Below are positions 45,171 to 54,869 of a stretch of DNA of 64,000 nt, piece after piece. The stretch comes from Verrucomicrobiales bacterium. Lineage in GTDB: Bacteria > Verrucomicrobiota > Verrucomicrobiia > Limisphaerales > J093. The translations under genes and the position numbers were made by a program. The stretch covers positions 1-64,000 of the forward strand of contig JACKPV010000042.1 in NCBI GenBank assembly GCA_024233305.1, given 5' to 3'. The notes under the pieces are model-generated. The model was not told the origin of the DNA. It searched no databases and saw only the letters and a program-made list of their open reading frames with translations. Each line of letters starts with the position of its first letter. The first letter of the stretch is position 1.

Positions 45171-47641
45171 GGCGAAAGTGGACCGATCTCAGCGACCTTG
45201 CTGAAAAGCGGCGACGGGTGGCCTCGGTGGTGCTTGGAGCGGTGCTGGGGAAGATCCCGCCAGGCACGCCTGCGAACGCTGACCTGCTGGTGAACTTCTC
45301 CCTCCAAGAACTCGAAGAAGCCGTCGATCTCGACTTGGTTCTGCGTTCCGATCTGAAGGACAAGGCCGCCGCGATCGATCGAGCCCTGTCGTACCTGGCG
45401 GAGCATGGGGTGATCACCAGGCAGAGGGGGCTTTCGGTATTCCACTCAGCGATGTGCATCCGTTTGACTCCCGAAGGGCGGGGGCGGCGATACCAGAGTG
45501 CGGACTTCCAGCCATTGCAGCATCATTACTCCGAGCGCGTTCTCCAGATTCACGTCATGAGCGAGTACGCGCGGCGCGGGATGGAGCGGATTCGGGAGGC
45601 GCTCGGGCTTGTGCTCGCCTACTTCACGCTCGGCAAGGACGAGTTCGTGCGCCGCTACCTGGGCAGCCGACCCGAACTCCTGCAACACGCGACCACCGCG
45701 CAGTCGTTCCAGCGCATCGTCACCGACCTGGACAACCCGCCGCAGATCCGCATCGTCACCGCGCCCGAGAACCCGAACCTGCTCGTGCTCGCGGGCCCCG
45801 GTTCCGGCAAGACCCGTACGGTGGTCCATCGCTGCGCTTATCTGGTGCGCGTCAAACGGGTCCGGCCGCAAAGCGTGCTGGTCTGCTGTTTCAACCGGGG
45901 GGCGGCGCTCGAGTTGCGCCGTCGCCTGGCGGACCTGGTGGGCGCCGATGCGCGCGGGGTCACCATCCTCACCTACCACGGCCTGGCGATGCGGTTGCTG
46001 GGCCGTTCGTTCGCCCCCTCCGCCGCCGTTTTCGGTGCGGGCCACGGCACGGTTCCGGCGAATGGCGAGCCGGACTTCGATGCCTTGATCACCGACGCGG
46101 TCGCGCTGCTGCGCGGCACAAAGGTCCCCGTGGGCCTCGAACCCGACGAGGTCCGCGACCGGTTGCTCGCCGGGTTCCGCCACATCCTGGTGGACGAGTA
46201 CCAGGACATCGACGCGCCGCAATACGACCTGATCAGCGCGATTGCCGGGCGCACCCTCGAGGACGCCGACCAGCGGCTTTCGATCATGGCGGTCGGAGAC
46301 GATGACCAGAACATCTATACCTTCCGCGGCGCGAACGTGGAGTTCATCCGGCGGTTCCGGACGGATTACGACGCCACGGTGCATTATCTGGTGGAGAATC
46401 ACCGCTCGACCCGCGCGATCATCGAGACGGCCAACCGGTGCATCGCCGCGAACACCGACCGGATGAAAACCGACCACCCGATCCAGATCGACCGGCACCG
46501 GGCGATGGAGCCCTTCGGTGGAGTGTTCGCGGCGCAGGACCGGCTGACGGGCGGGAAGGTGCAGGTGATCCGGGTCCGCGACGCGGCAAACCAGGCGCCG
46601 GCGGTGGTGGCCGAACTGCAGCGGTTGGCGGACGCGGGAGTGGACGATTGGTCCCGTATGGCGGTGCTTTCGGCCACGCATCGCGAACTTGCGGGCGTGC
46701 GAGCGGTGGCCGAGGCCGCCGGGATACCGATCCGCTGGATGGCGGACCGGGGCGCGATGCCGCCGCTGCCGCAGGTTCGCGAGGTGCGCCACTTTCTCGG
46801 GTTGCTGGCCGACCGACGGTCGACTTTGGCGCGCGCGACGGCTTTGGGCCGTTTGCTGGAGGCGGCGTTTCCGGGCGGAGGAGCGAACCCGTGGGTGGCC
46901 TTCCTGGCACGCACTCTGGCGGCCTGGCGGGAGGAATCGGACGATGCCGAGGCATTCGTCGGTGAGGCCATCGAGTTCCTGTACGAAACGTGCGCGGAAA
47001 CCCGGCGCGATTTCAGTTTTGGCGAGGGGGTCACGCTGAGCACGGTTCACGCCGCCAAGGGAACCGAGCATGACCACGTCCTGCTGATCGGCGGCTGGCC
47101 TGCGACGGGAGATCGCGCCAGACAGGAGGAAACCCGGCGCGCCTTTTACGTGGGGATGACGCGTGCCCGCCGCAGTCTGACGGTGTTCGAGCAGGCGGAT
47201 GTCCACGCATCCCTGCCGGCGGCGCTGGACGGTCCGGGGGTGATGCGGCGCGCGTTCGCTTCTGATCCCGACGTCCCGAGATCACGGGCCACAGGCTACG
47301 TAATCCTGGGGTTGGAAGACGTGCATCTCGGCTATCCGGCCTGCTTCCGCGCCGGCCACCTGGTGCATGCGGCGTTGGCGGCCTTGACTCCCGGCGACCG
47401 GCTTTCCCTGCGGTCGCGACCGGGCGGTGGCTGGCTCTTGTGTGATCAACGCGGTGGCGCCGTGGCCCGCCTTTCGCGGAAGGCCGAGCAGTCCTGGGGG
47501 AAGCGCGCGGATTCCATCGTCGAGATCCGCGTGCTCGCCCTCATCCACCGCCGGGCCGACCAGGACCAGGACCCCGACCGCCGCCAACGCTGCCTGGTCG
47601 AGGAATGGGAGGTGCCGTTGGTCGAAGTCGTGACAAGGTGA
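45167..47641 (+). CDS. UvrD-type helicase, C-terminal part of a frameshifted fusion gene
   Basis: The 824-aa frame can start at a TTG (45167) overlapping the previous stop, but its homology continues upstream to about 45101, so it is more likely the rest of one gene. It holds a linker (KWTDLSDLAEKRRRVASVV), then a superfamily 1 helicase with Walker A AGPGSGKT (about 209-216), Walker B DEYQDID (343-349), VGDDDQNIYTFRGA, STVHAAKGTEHDHVLL, and motif VI RRAFYVGMTRARRSL. A C-terminal extension (680-824) may bind DNA. With the upstream part it forms the known exonuclease-RecQ-UvrD type. Confidence 0.88.
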   Translation: MRRKWTDLSDLAEKRRRVASVVLGAVLGKIPPGTPANADLLVNFSLQELEEAVDLDLVLRSDLKDKAAAIDRALSYLAEHGVITRQRGLSVFHSAMCIRLTPEGRGRRYQSADFQPLQHHYSERVLQIHVMSEYARRGMERIREALGLVLAYFTLGKDEFVRRYLGSRPELLQHATTAQSFQRIVTDLDNPPQIRIVTAPENPNLLVLAGPGSGKTRTVVHRCAYLVRVKRVRPQSVLVCCFNRGAALELRRRLADLVGADARGVTILTYHGLAMRLLGRSFAPSAAVFGAGHGTVPANGEPDFDALITDAVALLRGTKVPVGLEPDEVRDRLLAGFRHILVDEYQDIDAPQYDLISAIAGRTLEDADQRLSIMAVGDDDQNIYTFRGANVEFIRRFRTDYDATVHYLVENHRSTRAIIETANRCIAANTDRMKTDHPIQIDRHRAMEPFGGVFAAQDRLTGGKVQVIRVRDAANQAPAVVAELQRLADAGVDDWSRMAVLSATHRELAGVRAVAEAAGIPIRWMADRGAMPPLPQVREVRHFLGLLADRRSTLARATALGRLLEAAFPGGGANPWVAFLARTLAAWREESDDAEAFVGEAIEFLYETCAETRRDFSFGEGVTLSTVHAAKGTEHDHVLLIGGWPATGDRARQEETRRAFYVGMTRARRSLTVFEQADVHASLPAALDGPGVMRRAFASDPDVPRSRATGYVILGLEDVHLGYPACFRAGHLVHAALAALTPGDRLSLRSRPGGGWLLCDQRGGAVARLSRKAEQSWGKRADSIVEIRVLALIHRRADQDQDPDRRQRCLVEEWEVPLVEVVTR

Positions 47642-48237
47642 CTTCCTGGCTCCGCGGTGGTCCCGACCCGCAGCGGGTCCCGGGCACCAGATCCCGGCCG
47701 ACCGGTTGGTGGGCGGAAGCCCCGACACGGAGTGGTCGGAGTGGTTTGAGGTGCAGGGTTGAGTCAGCGAGCCGAAGCGCGCTTGATACGGGTTCGGGAG
47801 GCGCGCAGGGGACTGCGCGCCCAACCCGGGCCAGGTGGTAGGGCGCGTCACTCCGTGCGCGCCGCTTTGGGTAGATTGTGACCGTGCGTCTTCCGGGGCG
47901 ACAGAGTACCTGCCGCCTTTTCCAGCACCGACCTGCGCCTGATCTACCGCAGAGTATCCTCCTGATTTCCGTCGAGGTCTGGTGCTCTCGAGGCGCAGTC
48001 TCCCGCGCGCAGCAGCCAAGTTCACCGCGTCGCAAAGGTAGCGCGACAGCGCCTGCCGGTTCTGGCCTCGGCTCTGCTTGACCCGCTCCTTGACCAGCCC
48101 CACAGCGTCGGCGCTGGTCGGTCGTGCCCGGATCGTGGTTGTCGCTTGCACGCGCCCGGACGTAGCAACGTCCCCGGCGAAGGTACCGGACCATCCTTGG
48201 GGCCAGGCGCAGGTCCAGTCCGACCGTCGATTCCTGA
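47642..48237. other. Intergenic region with palindromic repeats, no gene
   Basis: This 600-bp gap between convergent genes contains a REP doublet (47797-47865) and other short inverted sequences, such as CGCAGCGGGTCCCG near the start and GGACGTAGCAACGTCC near 48158. No frame looks like protein on either strand. Confidence 0.5.
47797..47865. repeat. GTAGGGCGCG-type REP doublet, diverging arrangement
   Basis: On the plus strand GTAGGGCGCGTCACTCCGTG (from 47838) begins a GTAG-footed hairpin closed by CGCGCC. Just before it, on the minus strand, GTTGGGCGCGCAG begins a second hairpin. The first hairpin is nearly identical to those inserted in hsdM at 61.2 and 61.5 kb, but here the two hairpins are arranged in the opposite relative orientation. 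Confidence 0.75.
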
Positions 48238-49179
48238 TTACGGGGCTTGGCCGGCCCCGGCCTTGCCTTTCACCCAATCCGCGAGCAGGTGGTCAAGGCT
48301 CTCCCTGTCGAGCGGGCCGCGATGCACCACGGCGAGGTACCGCAGGCGGATCGTTTCGCCCGGTTTCAAATTCAACCCGCCGTCGGGCAGCCAGTTCATC
48401 GGTGTGGGTGAGAAGAAGCCGTAATCGCGCGTGAACCACTGGGGCGGATGCCAGCGATTGGCCGGATGGCTGAGAATCGCCAAACCCTCGCGCACGCCGT
48501 CGCGCTCTCCCGAATAGTCCATCCAGGGCGAGACCTTCCCGAAAGTGTCCTGCTCGCCACTGTCGCCGGCCGCGTTCACCAGCGTGCCGCCACCCTTGAC
48601 GCAGAGGTCCGGCGCCAGGCGCGCCGAGAACAGGGCGTGGTTGTTCCGCTGGATGTTCACGTCGATCAGCGGATTCCAGGTGACGTCGAACTCGATCGTG
48701 CGCCGGTCGGGCGCGGGCGCCTTGATCGTGATGCGTCGCGAGTCTTCAAAGGGCGCCGGCGCGCCGGGCCGTTGCCAGCGACAGTGCTGCTCAATCACGA
48801 CCGCCTCCCCCGCCGCCTGCACCAATCGCGTCTTCAACGGCACGATCTGCCCGCGGTCGTTGCCCTCCTGCCAGTAATTGCCGCCGTTGACGCGGTCGCA
48901 GCCGAAGAAAATCGAGCTGTGGTGCGGGTAGGGTTCGGTCTGGTGAACGGTGATCGTCCGCCCGCTGGCGGGCCCGTTGACCGGAAAGAAATACGGATAC
49001 TTCTGATCGGCCGCGAAGCGGTAGTGCGTGAAGGGCGTTCCGGCAACCTCGACGACGACGGCATCGTTCTCCATCCGGGCCGTCACCTGCTGCGGTTGGG
49101 CGTTCGCTGCGAGACCGGAGAGAAGCGCAAGCCCGAACGCGGCCAGCCGCCGCCCGCCAGATGGCACGGTGTTGATCAT
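48238..49179 (-). CDS. Exported PmoA-like (DUF6807) protein
   Basis: The 313-aa product has a signal peptide (hydrophobic AAFGLALLSGLAANA) and the DUF6807 family features: FFPVNGPASGRTITVHQ, HHSSIFFGCDRVNGGNYW, WNPLIDVNIQRNNHALFSAR and a closing YGFFSPTPMNWLPDGG. The family is annotated as methane-oxygenase PmoA by an early mislabel and is common in polysaccharide-degrading Planctomycetes and Verrucomicrobia. Its beta-sandwich probably binds or modifies a sugar. The start at 49179 gives the proper signal. Confidence 0.87.
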   Translation of the reverse strand: MINTVPSGGRRLAAFGLALLSGLAANAQPQQVTARMENDAVVVEVAGTPFTHYRFAADQKYPYFFPVNGPASGRTITVHQTEPYPHHSSIFFGCDRVNGGNYWQEGNDRGQIVPLKTRLVQAAGEAVVIEQHCRWQRPGAPAPFEDSRRITIKAPAPDRRTIEFDVTWNPLIDVNIQRNNHALFSARLAPDLCVKGGGTLVNAAGDSGEQDTFGKVSPWMDYSGERDGVREGLAILSHPANRWHPPQWFTRDYGFFSPTPMNWLPDGGLNLKPGETIRLRYLAVVHRGPLDRESLDHLLADWVKGKAGAGQAP

Positions 49180-49314
49180 GGTCCCGAGATTAGTGCGCCG
49201 GCCCGCGAAGGCCAGTTCTTTCAATTCGCTGAAACCGTCCGGTCCCGGCGGGTGTCTGAATTCGGGACGGGCCGTAACGTCGGGAATACCCCTTCAGTCG
49301 CTCGGCCACTCAGC

Positions 49315-49632
49315 ATGAAAGCACCAGCTTCAGCCCATGAACGCAGCGGACCGGACCGGTTCGGGGCGGTGACTTTCCTGGCCGCCAGCCTGTTGCTCGG
49401 CACGCTGTTGATTTGGTGCGTCTGGTCCGCCTGGGGGGCCTGGCAGGCGGTTTCGGCCTTTTCCGAACCGGCCCCTACTGCGAAATCCCATCGGCTCGCC
49501 GGGGAACCGCAGGCCCCGGGGGGGCACCTCGAAGCCCCGCCGTGGCCGGGTCACCACCGCGATCCGCTCACGCCGCCGCAGCCTCCCGGCTTCGGCCGGC
49601 AACCGCGCGCGCCGCGGCCATCCCCAACCTGA
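49315..49632 (+). CDS. Small single-pass membrane protein, uncertain
   Basis: A 105-aa frame has one strong hydrophobic segment (FLAASLLLGTLLIWCVWSAW, residues about 22-42) followed by a proline-rich tail. Composition and the ATG at 49315 are acceptable, but no homology is recognised and it could be a chance frame in GC-rich DNA. It lies 130 bp before the TolC-like gene. Confidence 0.35.
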   Translation: MKAPASAHERSGPDRFGAVTFLAASLLLGTLLIWCVWSAWGAWQAVSAFSEPAPTAKSHRLAGEPQAPGGHLEAPPWPGHHRDPLTPPQPPGFGRQPRAPRPSPT

Positions 49633-49761
49633 GGCCGCCGGCATGCACCGTGTCCCCGCGGCAAGCGCCGCCTCGCCTGTTTCCCGGCTCCCGACCCGGC
49701 GGTCGAAGAACCGGTTCTCCGCATTGACGCCGGCCAAGAAATTCTTGAATCTGAACCCCTC

Positions 49762-51285
49762 ATGCAGATGAAGCACAGCTCCTGGTTGCTCTTATCGGTG
49801 GCGTTTGGCTGGGCTCTTGGTGGCCCGGTCCAGGCCGAAACCCGTCGCGTTTCCCTGGAGGATTGCATCGAACTCTCGCTGCAACGGAACCTCGACATCC
49901 GCATCCAACGGCTCGGTCCGGAAATCGCCCGCTTCAGCCTGGGCAGCAGCCTGGCGGCCTACGATCCCGAAATCCAGCTCCGGGCCAGCCGACGGTATTC
50001 GACCTCGCCGGGAGGTGTGGACGACCAGGGCCGCAAGTACGACGGCAATCAGGAAGATTCAACCGACCTGAGCGCAGGCTTGGCGGGTATCATCCCAACG
50101 GGGCTATCCTACTCGCTCTCGGGGTCACTGTCCGACCGCGAGATCCTGAGCGAGGATCCGCGGTTGCCCCCCATCTTGGGCGGCAACGCCATCTTGGGCA
50201 ACGCCAACGCCTTCAGCGGCATCACGCTGACCCAGCCCCTGCTGCGTAACTTTTGGATCGACGGCCCCCGGCTCAACATCAAGATCGCCCGCAACCAGCT
50301 CCGTATTTCCAAGCTCACGCTCCAGGGCCAGTTCATCGACACCATCACCAGCGTCGAACTCGCCTACCTCGAACTGGTCGCCGCGCGCGAAACGGTCAAA
50401 GTGCAGGAAAAGGCCCTCCAACTCGCCGAACAACTCTGGCAGGAAAACCAGAAACGGGTCGCCGTCGGGGTCCTTGCCCCGCTCGACGAAAAGCAGGCCG
50501 AATCGCAGGTGGCCTCGACCCGCGCGGCTTTGCTCGGTGCCCGCAACACCGTGGTCATCCGTCAGAACGCCCTCAAGTCCCTGCTCGATGACCGGTTCGT
50601 CGAGTGGCACAACGACCAGTTGGAGCCCGTCGAAGATCTGCAAGCGGCGCCCCGGACCTTCAGCCTGCAGGACAGCTGGAGCAAGGGCGTGGCCCTGCGC
50701 CCCGAGCTGCTCCAGGCGAAAACCGGCCTGGAATCCCGCAACCTCACCCTGGAGTTCCGCAAGAACCAGCTGTTCCCTCAGCTTGATGTGACCGGGTCCT
50801 ACGGGCGCCTCGGCAATGCCACCGAAATGAGCGGCGCCCTCGACCGCATCGAGGAGGGCGCAGGCCCCGTCTACTCCTTCGGAGCCATCTTCCGCATGCC
50901 GCTCACCAACCGCGACGCGCGGAACCAGCACCGGCGCGCGAAGGCGGAGCTGGAGCAGGCGCTGCTGAATCTGAAGAAGCTCGAGCAACAGGTTCTGATC
51001 CAGATCCACGACGCGGTTTCCCAGGCCCAGACCAGCTACCAGCAAGTGGAGGCGACCAAGGCCGCCGTCGAGTACGCCCAGGCCGCGCTGGATGCCGAGC
51101 AGAAGAAACTCGAAAACGGCAAGAGCACCAGCTTTCAGGTCCTCCAGCTGCAACGGGACCTGACCTCCCGGGAATTCGAGCACATCCGGGCCAAGACCGA
51201 CTTCAACGCCGCCCTCGCCCGGTTGGCCCAGGCCGAGGGCACGACGCTCGAACGGCGGAACGTCTACATCGACTGGGAGGACTGA
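49762..51285 (+). CDS. TolC-family outer-membrane channel protein
   Basis: The 507-aa product has a signal peptide (LLLSVAFGWALGGPVQA) and two copies of the outer-membrane-efflux repeat. These are long helices rich in Q, E, K and A (for example LLNLKKLEQQVLIQIHDAVS and TKAAVEYAQAALDAEQKKLE) separated by beta-strand segments. It should form the trimeric outer-membrane duct of an efflux pump or type I secretion system. The inner-membrane partners are not adjacent. An ATG at 49768 is also possible. Confidence 0.9.
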   Translation: MQMKHSSWLLLSVAFGWALGGPVQAETRRVSLEDCIELSLQRNLDIRIQRLGPEIARFSLGSSLAAYDPEIQLRASRRYSTSPGGVDDQGRKYDGNQEDSTDLSAGLAGIIPTGLSYSLSGSLSDREILSEDPRLPPILGGNAILGNANAFSGITLTQPLLRNFWIDGPRLNIKIARNQLRISKLTLQGQFIDTITSVELAYLELVAARETVKVQEKALQLAEQLWQENQKRVAVGVLAPLDEKQAESQVASTRAALLGARNTVVIRQNALKSLLDDRFVEWHNDQLEPVEDLQAAPRTFSLQDSWSKGVALRPELLQAKTGLESRNLTLEFRKNQLFPQLDVTGSYGRLGNATEMSGALDRIEEGAGPVYSFGAIFRMPLTNRDARNQHRRAKAELEQALLNLKKLEQQVLIQIHDAVSQAQTSYQQVEATKAAVEYAQAALDAEQKKLENGKSTSFQVLQLQRDLTSREFEHIRAKTDFNAALARLAQAEGTTLERRNVYIDWED

Positions 51286-51454
51286 GATCCCACCCGTGGC
51301 CACTCCCGCCTTGCCGGACACGCCGGGCCGGCCGGGGCGCGGACCGGACCACCACGTTTGCCCCGCCCGAATGCCCCATCCCGGACGGCGCGCCGGGATC
51401 AGCCCCGGTCTTGCCCTCGTGCCCCGGGCGGCCTAACACTCGGTTGACACTGCG

Positions 51455-52024
51455 ATGAGCAGCCCGAAAACCATCGTCCTCGGGGTCACCGGTTCCATCG
51501 CGGCCCACCGCGCCGTGGACCTGACCAGCCTGCTGACCAAGCGGGGATTCGACGTGCATGTCGTGCTCACCGCCGACGCCCAGCGCTTCATCACCGCCCT
51601 GCCCTTCAAATCTTTGTCGCGGAATCCGGTGGTGACGGACCTCTACGACGAGGTGGATGACTGGCAACCGGTGCACATTCGCCTCGCCGACACCGCGGAC
51701 CTGCTGCTGGTGGCGCCGGCCACGGCGAACAGCCTCGCGCGACTGGCGCACGGACTGGCCAACGACGCGCTCAGTTGCATCGCGCTCGCGCTGCGGCCCG
51801 GGGCGCGCGTGCTGCTGGCCCCCGCGATGAACGGCAAGATGTGGCAGCATCCCGCCACCTCCGCCAACGTCGCCGTGCTCCGCGAACGCGGCGCGGAGTT
51901 CATCGGTCCGGAAGCCGGTTTGCTCGCCTGCGGCTACGAAGGGCTCGGGCGCCTCTGGAACATCGAAGAAATCGCCGACCGGGCCTCCGAACTGCTGCGG
52001 CCATCCGTCGCAGGCCCCCGGTGA
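51455..52024 (+). CDS. coaC: Phosphopantothenoylcysteine decarboxylase (CoaC) flavoprotein
   Basis: The 189-aa product matches the N-terminal half of CoaBC, which decarboxylates phosphopantothenoylcysteine to phosphopantetheine for coenzyme A synthesis using FMN. It has GVTGSIAAHRA, active-site His74 in PVHIRLAD, and the PAMNGKMW motif (123-130). The CoaB ligase half is absent, so ligation must come from a separate gene. Its stop overlaps the GTG start of the histidine kinase gene (GTGA), an unusual coupling. Confidence 0.9.
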   Translation: MSSPKTIVLGVTGSIAAHRAVDLTSLLTKRGFDVHVVLTADAQRFITALPFKSLSRNPVVTDLYDEVDDWQPVHIRLADTADLLLVAPATANSLARLAHGLANDALSCIALALRPGARVLLAPAMNGKMWQHPATSANVAVLRERGAEFIGPEAGLLACGYEGLGRLWNIEEIADRASELLRPSVAGPR

Positions 52025-53448
52025 ACGGAAACGCCGCCAGCGCCAGCAAGGCCGCCGGACGCCAGTCGGCTCTGGCGCGGTTCTTTCGGCCGAGTTCGCC
52101 GGATCCCCTGAGCGAGGAGTGGCGGCTGAACTCCTTCGAGCGGGACATCCTGCTCACGGCCAAAGGGGTCATCCTGCTCATCCTCTGCTACTACCTCTTC
52201 CTGACCAACTGGATGGAGGACCCTCCAATCGTCCATCAGAAGGTCTTCGGGGAAACTGCCTGGCGGCTCGCGCAGCGCGTCGTGCAGTACTCGTTCATCC
52301 TTTACACGGCCGTGACCGTGGCCACCGCCTTCCTGCTGTTCGGCATGCAGCAGGTCCCCGCAGCGGTGTTGCGGTGGATTCTCATGCTGACCGCCACCGT
52401 CGACGCCGCCTTCCTCGGCGGTTTGGTCCTGGTGACGGGCGGAATCCAGAGCGCGCTCTACTGGCTCTTCCCCCTCCTGATCGCCCGGATCGCCATCAGT
52501 TTTCCCGGTGGCGCATCGCAACTGCTGCTCAACGCCCTGACCTGCGCCGCCTACGCGGCCTCGGTCATCGGCGAGAAGCTGATTGTGCTCGCGGACATGG
52601 AGATCGAGGATCCCGCGGCGCTGGCCGGCGTTCAGCTCGGCGCGGCCTTCTACCTGCGCCTGCTCCTCCTGATCACCGTGGCCGTCTGGTTGCTCGGACT
52701 GCGCTTCCTGCTGACCCGCCAGCGCCAGGAGGAGGAGGAACAGGCCGAGATGATGCTTCGGAGCGAGCAACTCCACGCCACCGGCCGCCTCGCCGCCGAA
52801 ATCGCCCACAAACTCAAGAACCCGCTGGCCATCATCAACAACGCCTCCTACACGCTGCAACGGACGGTCAAGGAAGGCAAAGGCACCATCACCCAGCAAA
52901 TCCAGATCATCCGCGAGGAAGTCGAACGTTCCGACCGGTTGATCACCGAACTGATGGGCTTCTCCCAACTCGCGGAGGGCCGGGTCGAACGCCTCGACAT
53001 CAAGGAGGAAATCGAGCGGATCATCCGCCAGGTCTTCCCGCCCGCCGTGCGCTTCGAGGTCCAGATTCACCGCGATTACGGCCCCGGCGTCCCGCCCCTC
53101 TTGCTGCAGCGCAACCACCTCGGCGAAGCCCTCCTGAACCTGCTCCAGAACGCCCGCGACGTCATGCATGGCCGGGGCAACATCTGGATTCGCACCCGGC
53201 AGACCGCCGAACAGACGGTCGAAATCACCGTCACCGACGACGGCCCGGGCATCGCCCCCGAGGTTCTGCCGCGCATCTTCGAGCCCTATTTCACCACCCG
53301 CGACAAGGGCAGCGGGCTGGGGCTGGCCATCGTGCAACACAACGTCGAAATGTACGGAGGCCAAGTGCGGGTCGAATCCGAACTTGGAAGAGGAACGAGC
53401 TTCACCCTACAGTTCCCCACCAAGTCGATGATGCGACTGCGCAAATGA
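52021..53448 (+). CDS. Membrane sensor histidine kinase
   Basis: The 475-aa product starts at a GTG overlapping coaC. It has about six membrane helices between residues 42 and 232, with almost no periplasmic loop. A HisKA domain follows with His263 in EIAHKLKNPLAI, and an HATPase domain with NLLQNARDV, TDDGPGIAPE and GSGLGLAIVQHN. It is an NtrB-like kinase. The all-membrane input suggests that it senses a membrane or quinone-type cue (inference). Its stop overlaps the start of the regulator gene by 4 bp, so they form a cognate pair. Confidence 0.92.
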   Translation: MNGNAASASKAAGRQSALARFFRPSSPDPLSEEWRLNSFERDILLTAKGVILLILCYYLFLTNWMEDPPIVHQKVFGETAWRLAQRVVQYSFILYTAVTVATAFLLFGMQQVPAAVLRWILMLTATVDAAFLGGLVLVTGGIQSALYWLFPLLIARIAISFPGGASQLLLNALTCAAYAASVIGEKLIVLADMEIEDPAALAGVQLGAAFYLRLLLLITVAVWLLGLRFLLTRQRQEEEEQAEMMLRSEQLHATGRLAAEIAHKLKNPLAIINNASYTLQRTVKEGKGTITQQIQIIREEVERSDRLITELMGFSQLAEGRVERLDIKEEIERIIRQVFPPAVRFEVQIHRDYGPGVPPLLLQRNHLGEALLNLLQNARDVMHGRGNIWIRTRQTAEQTVEITVTDDGPGIAPEVLPRIFEPYFTTRDKGSGLGLAIVQHNVEMYGGQVRVESELGRGTSFTLQFPTKSMMRLRK

Positions 53449-54863
53449 AGAACCGCCTGCCACCCTTGCTGTTCGTCGATGACGAACGCAATATGCGCCG
53501 CTCCTTCGAGGCCATCATGGCCGCGGAGGGCTACGAGGTGGTCGCGGTCGAGTCCGCCGAGGACGCGCTGAAGGAACTCAAGCGCGGCGAGTTCTTCATG
53601 GTCATCACCGACGCCCGCCTCGGTGGCATGAGCGGCTATGAACTGCTGCGCGAGATCCGCAGCGCCCATCCCGATCTGGCGGTCGTGATGATCACCGCCT
53701 ATGCCACCCCCAAGCTCGCCGTCGAGGCCATCAAATCCGGCGCCATCGACTACCTGGCCAAACCCTTCGCCCCCGAGGAACTCCTCCACGCCGTCGCCCG
53801 CTGCGCCGAACGCCATTCCCTGCTGCACGAAAACGCCGCCCTCCGCGCCCGCGACGCCGACCTCTACACCCTGGACCAGATCATCGGGGAATCCCCCCGC
53901 ATGCAGGCCCTGCGCCAGTTGATCAAGACCGTCGCCCCGACCGACGCCACCGTCCTCATCCTCGGCGAGAGCGGCACCGGCAAGGAACTCATCGCCGGCG
54001 CCCTTCACGGCCTGAGCAAACGCCGCGACCAGAAATACATCCGGCTCAACTGCGCCGCCATCCCCGAAACCCTGCTCGAAAGCGAACTCTTCGGACACGA
54101 GAAGGGCGCCTTCACCGGCGCCGTCCGCCAGAAAATCGGGCGGGTCGAGGAAGCCGACGGGGGCACCATCTTCCTCGACGAAATCGGGGACATGAGCCGG
54201 CCGCTCCAGGCAAAACTCCTGCGCTTCCTCGAGGACGGCAGCTTCACGCGCGTCGGAGGCAACGAGGAACTCCGCGTCAAGGTCCGGCTCATCGCCGCCA
54301 CCAACCGCGACATCGTCACCGCCATCCGTCAGGACGCGTTCCGCGAAGACCTTTTCCACCGCCTGAACGTGGTGCAGTTCCAACCGCCGCCCCTGCGCGA
54401 GCGCGGCCGGGACATCATCCTCCTGGCCGAACATTTCCTGCGGCAGTTCGCGGCCGGCATGAACAAGTCCATCCAGAGTCTCACCCTCGAGGCGGAACAA
54501 AAACTGCTGGACCACAGCTGGCCCGGCAACGTTCGCGAACTCCGCAACGCCATGGAACGGGCGGTCATTCTCGAGGCCCGCCCCGAAATCCAGGCCGACA
54601 GCCTGCCGGACTTCGGCCTCGAAGCCCGGCTCCGTCGGGGTGACACCGAGATCCTCATGTCCGAAAGCTCGCTCGAGGAACACCTCACCGCCTACGAACG
54701 GCGCCTCATCCGACGGGTGCTCGAAATGAGCGAATACAACCTCACCCGGACCGCCGCCCAGCTCCGCATTCCCCGGCACGCCCTGCGGCAGAGAATCCAG
54801 CGCTTGGGCATCGAAATGACCGAAAGCCTCGAACCCGAGGAGTCGCCTCCCAAAGGCGCCTAG
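53445..54863 (+). CDS. NtrC-family sigma-54-dependent response regulator
   Basis: The 472-aa product has a receiver domain with Asp56 (VITDARLGGMSG), an AAA+ domain with Walker A GESGTGKE (174-181) and the sigma-54-contacting GAFTGA loop (221-226), and a C-terminal Fis-type helix-turn-helix (TRTAAQLRIPRHALRQRIQR). It should activate sigma-54 promoters when phosphorylated by the kinase encoded just upstream. A candidate sigma-54 promoter exists at 35394. No link is shown. Confidence 0.95.
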   Translation: MKNRLPPLLFVDDERNMRRSFEAIMAAEGYEVVAVESAEDALKELKRGEFFMVITDARLGGMSGYELLREIRSAHPDLAVVMITAYATPKLAVEAIKSGAIDYLAKPFAPEELLHAVARCAERHSLLHENAALRARDADLYTLDQIIGESPRMQALRQLIKTVAPTDATVLILGESGTGKELIAGALHGLSKRRDQKYIRLNCAAIPETLLESELFGHEKGAFTGAVRQKIGRVEEADGGTIFLDEIGDMSRPLQAKLLRFLEDGSFTRVGGNEELRVKVRLIAATNRDIVTAIRQDAFREDLFHRLNVVQFQPPPLRERGRDIILLAEHFLRQFAAGMNKSIQSLTLEAEQKLLDHSWPGNVRELRNAMERAVILEARPEIQADSLPDFGLEARLRRGDTEILMSESSLEEHLTAYERRLIRRVLEMSEYNLTRTAAQLRIPRHALRQRIQRLGIEMTESLEPEESPPKGA

Positions 54864-54869
54864 CCCACC

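Noticed and set aside
51441..51455. TTGACA before coaC as a -35 box
   Set aside because: It lies about 5 bp from the start codon, leaving no room for a -10 box and transcription start.
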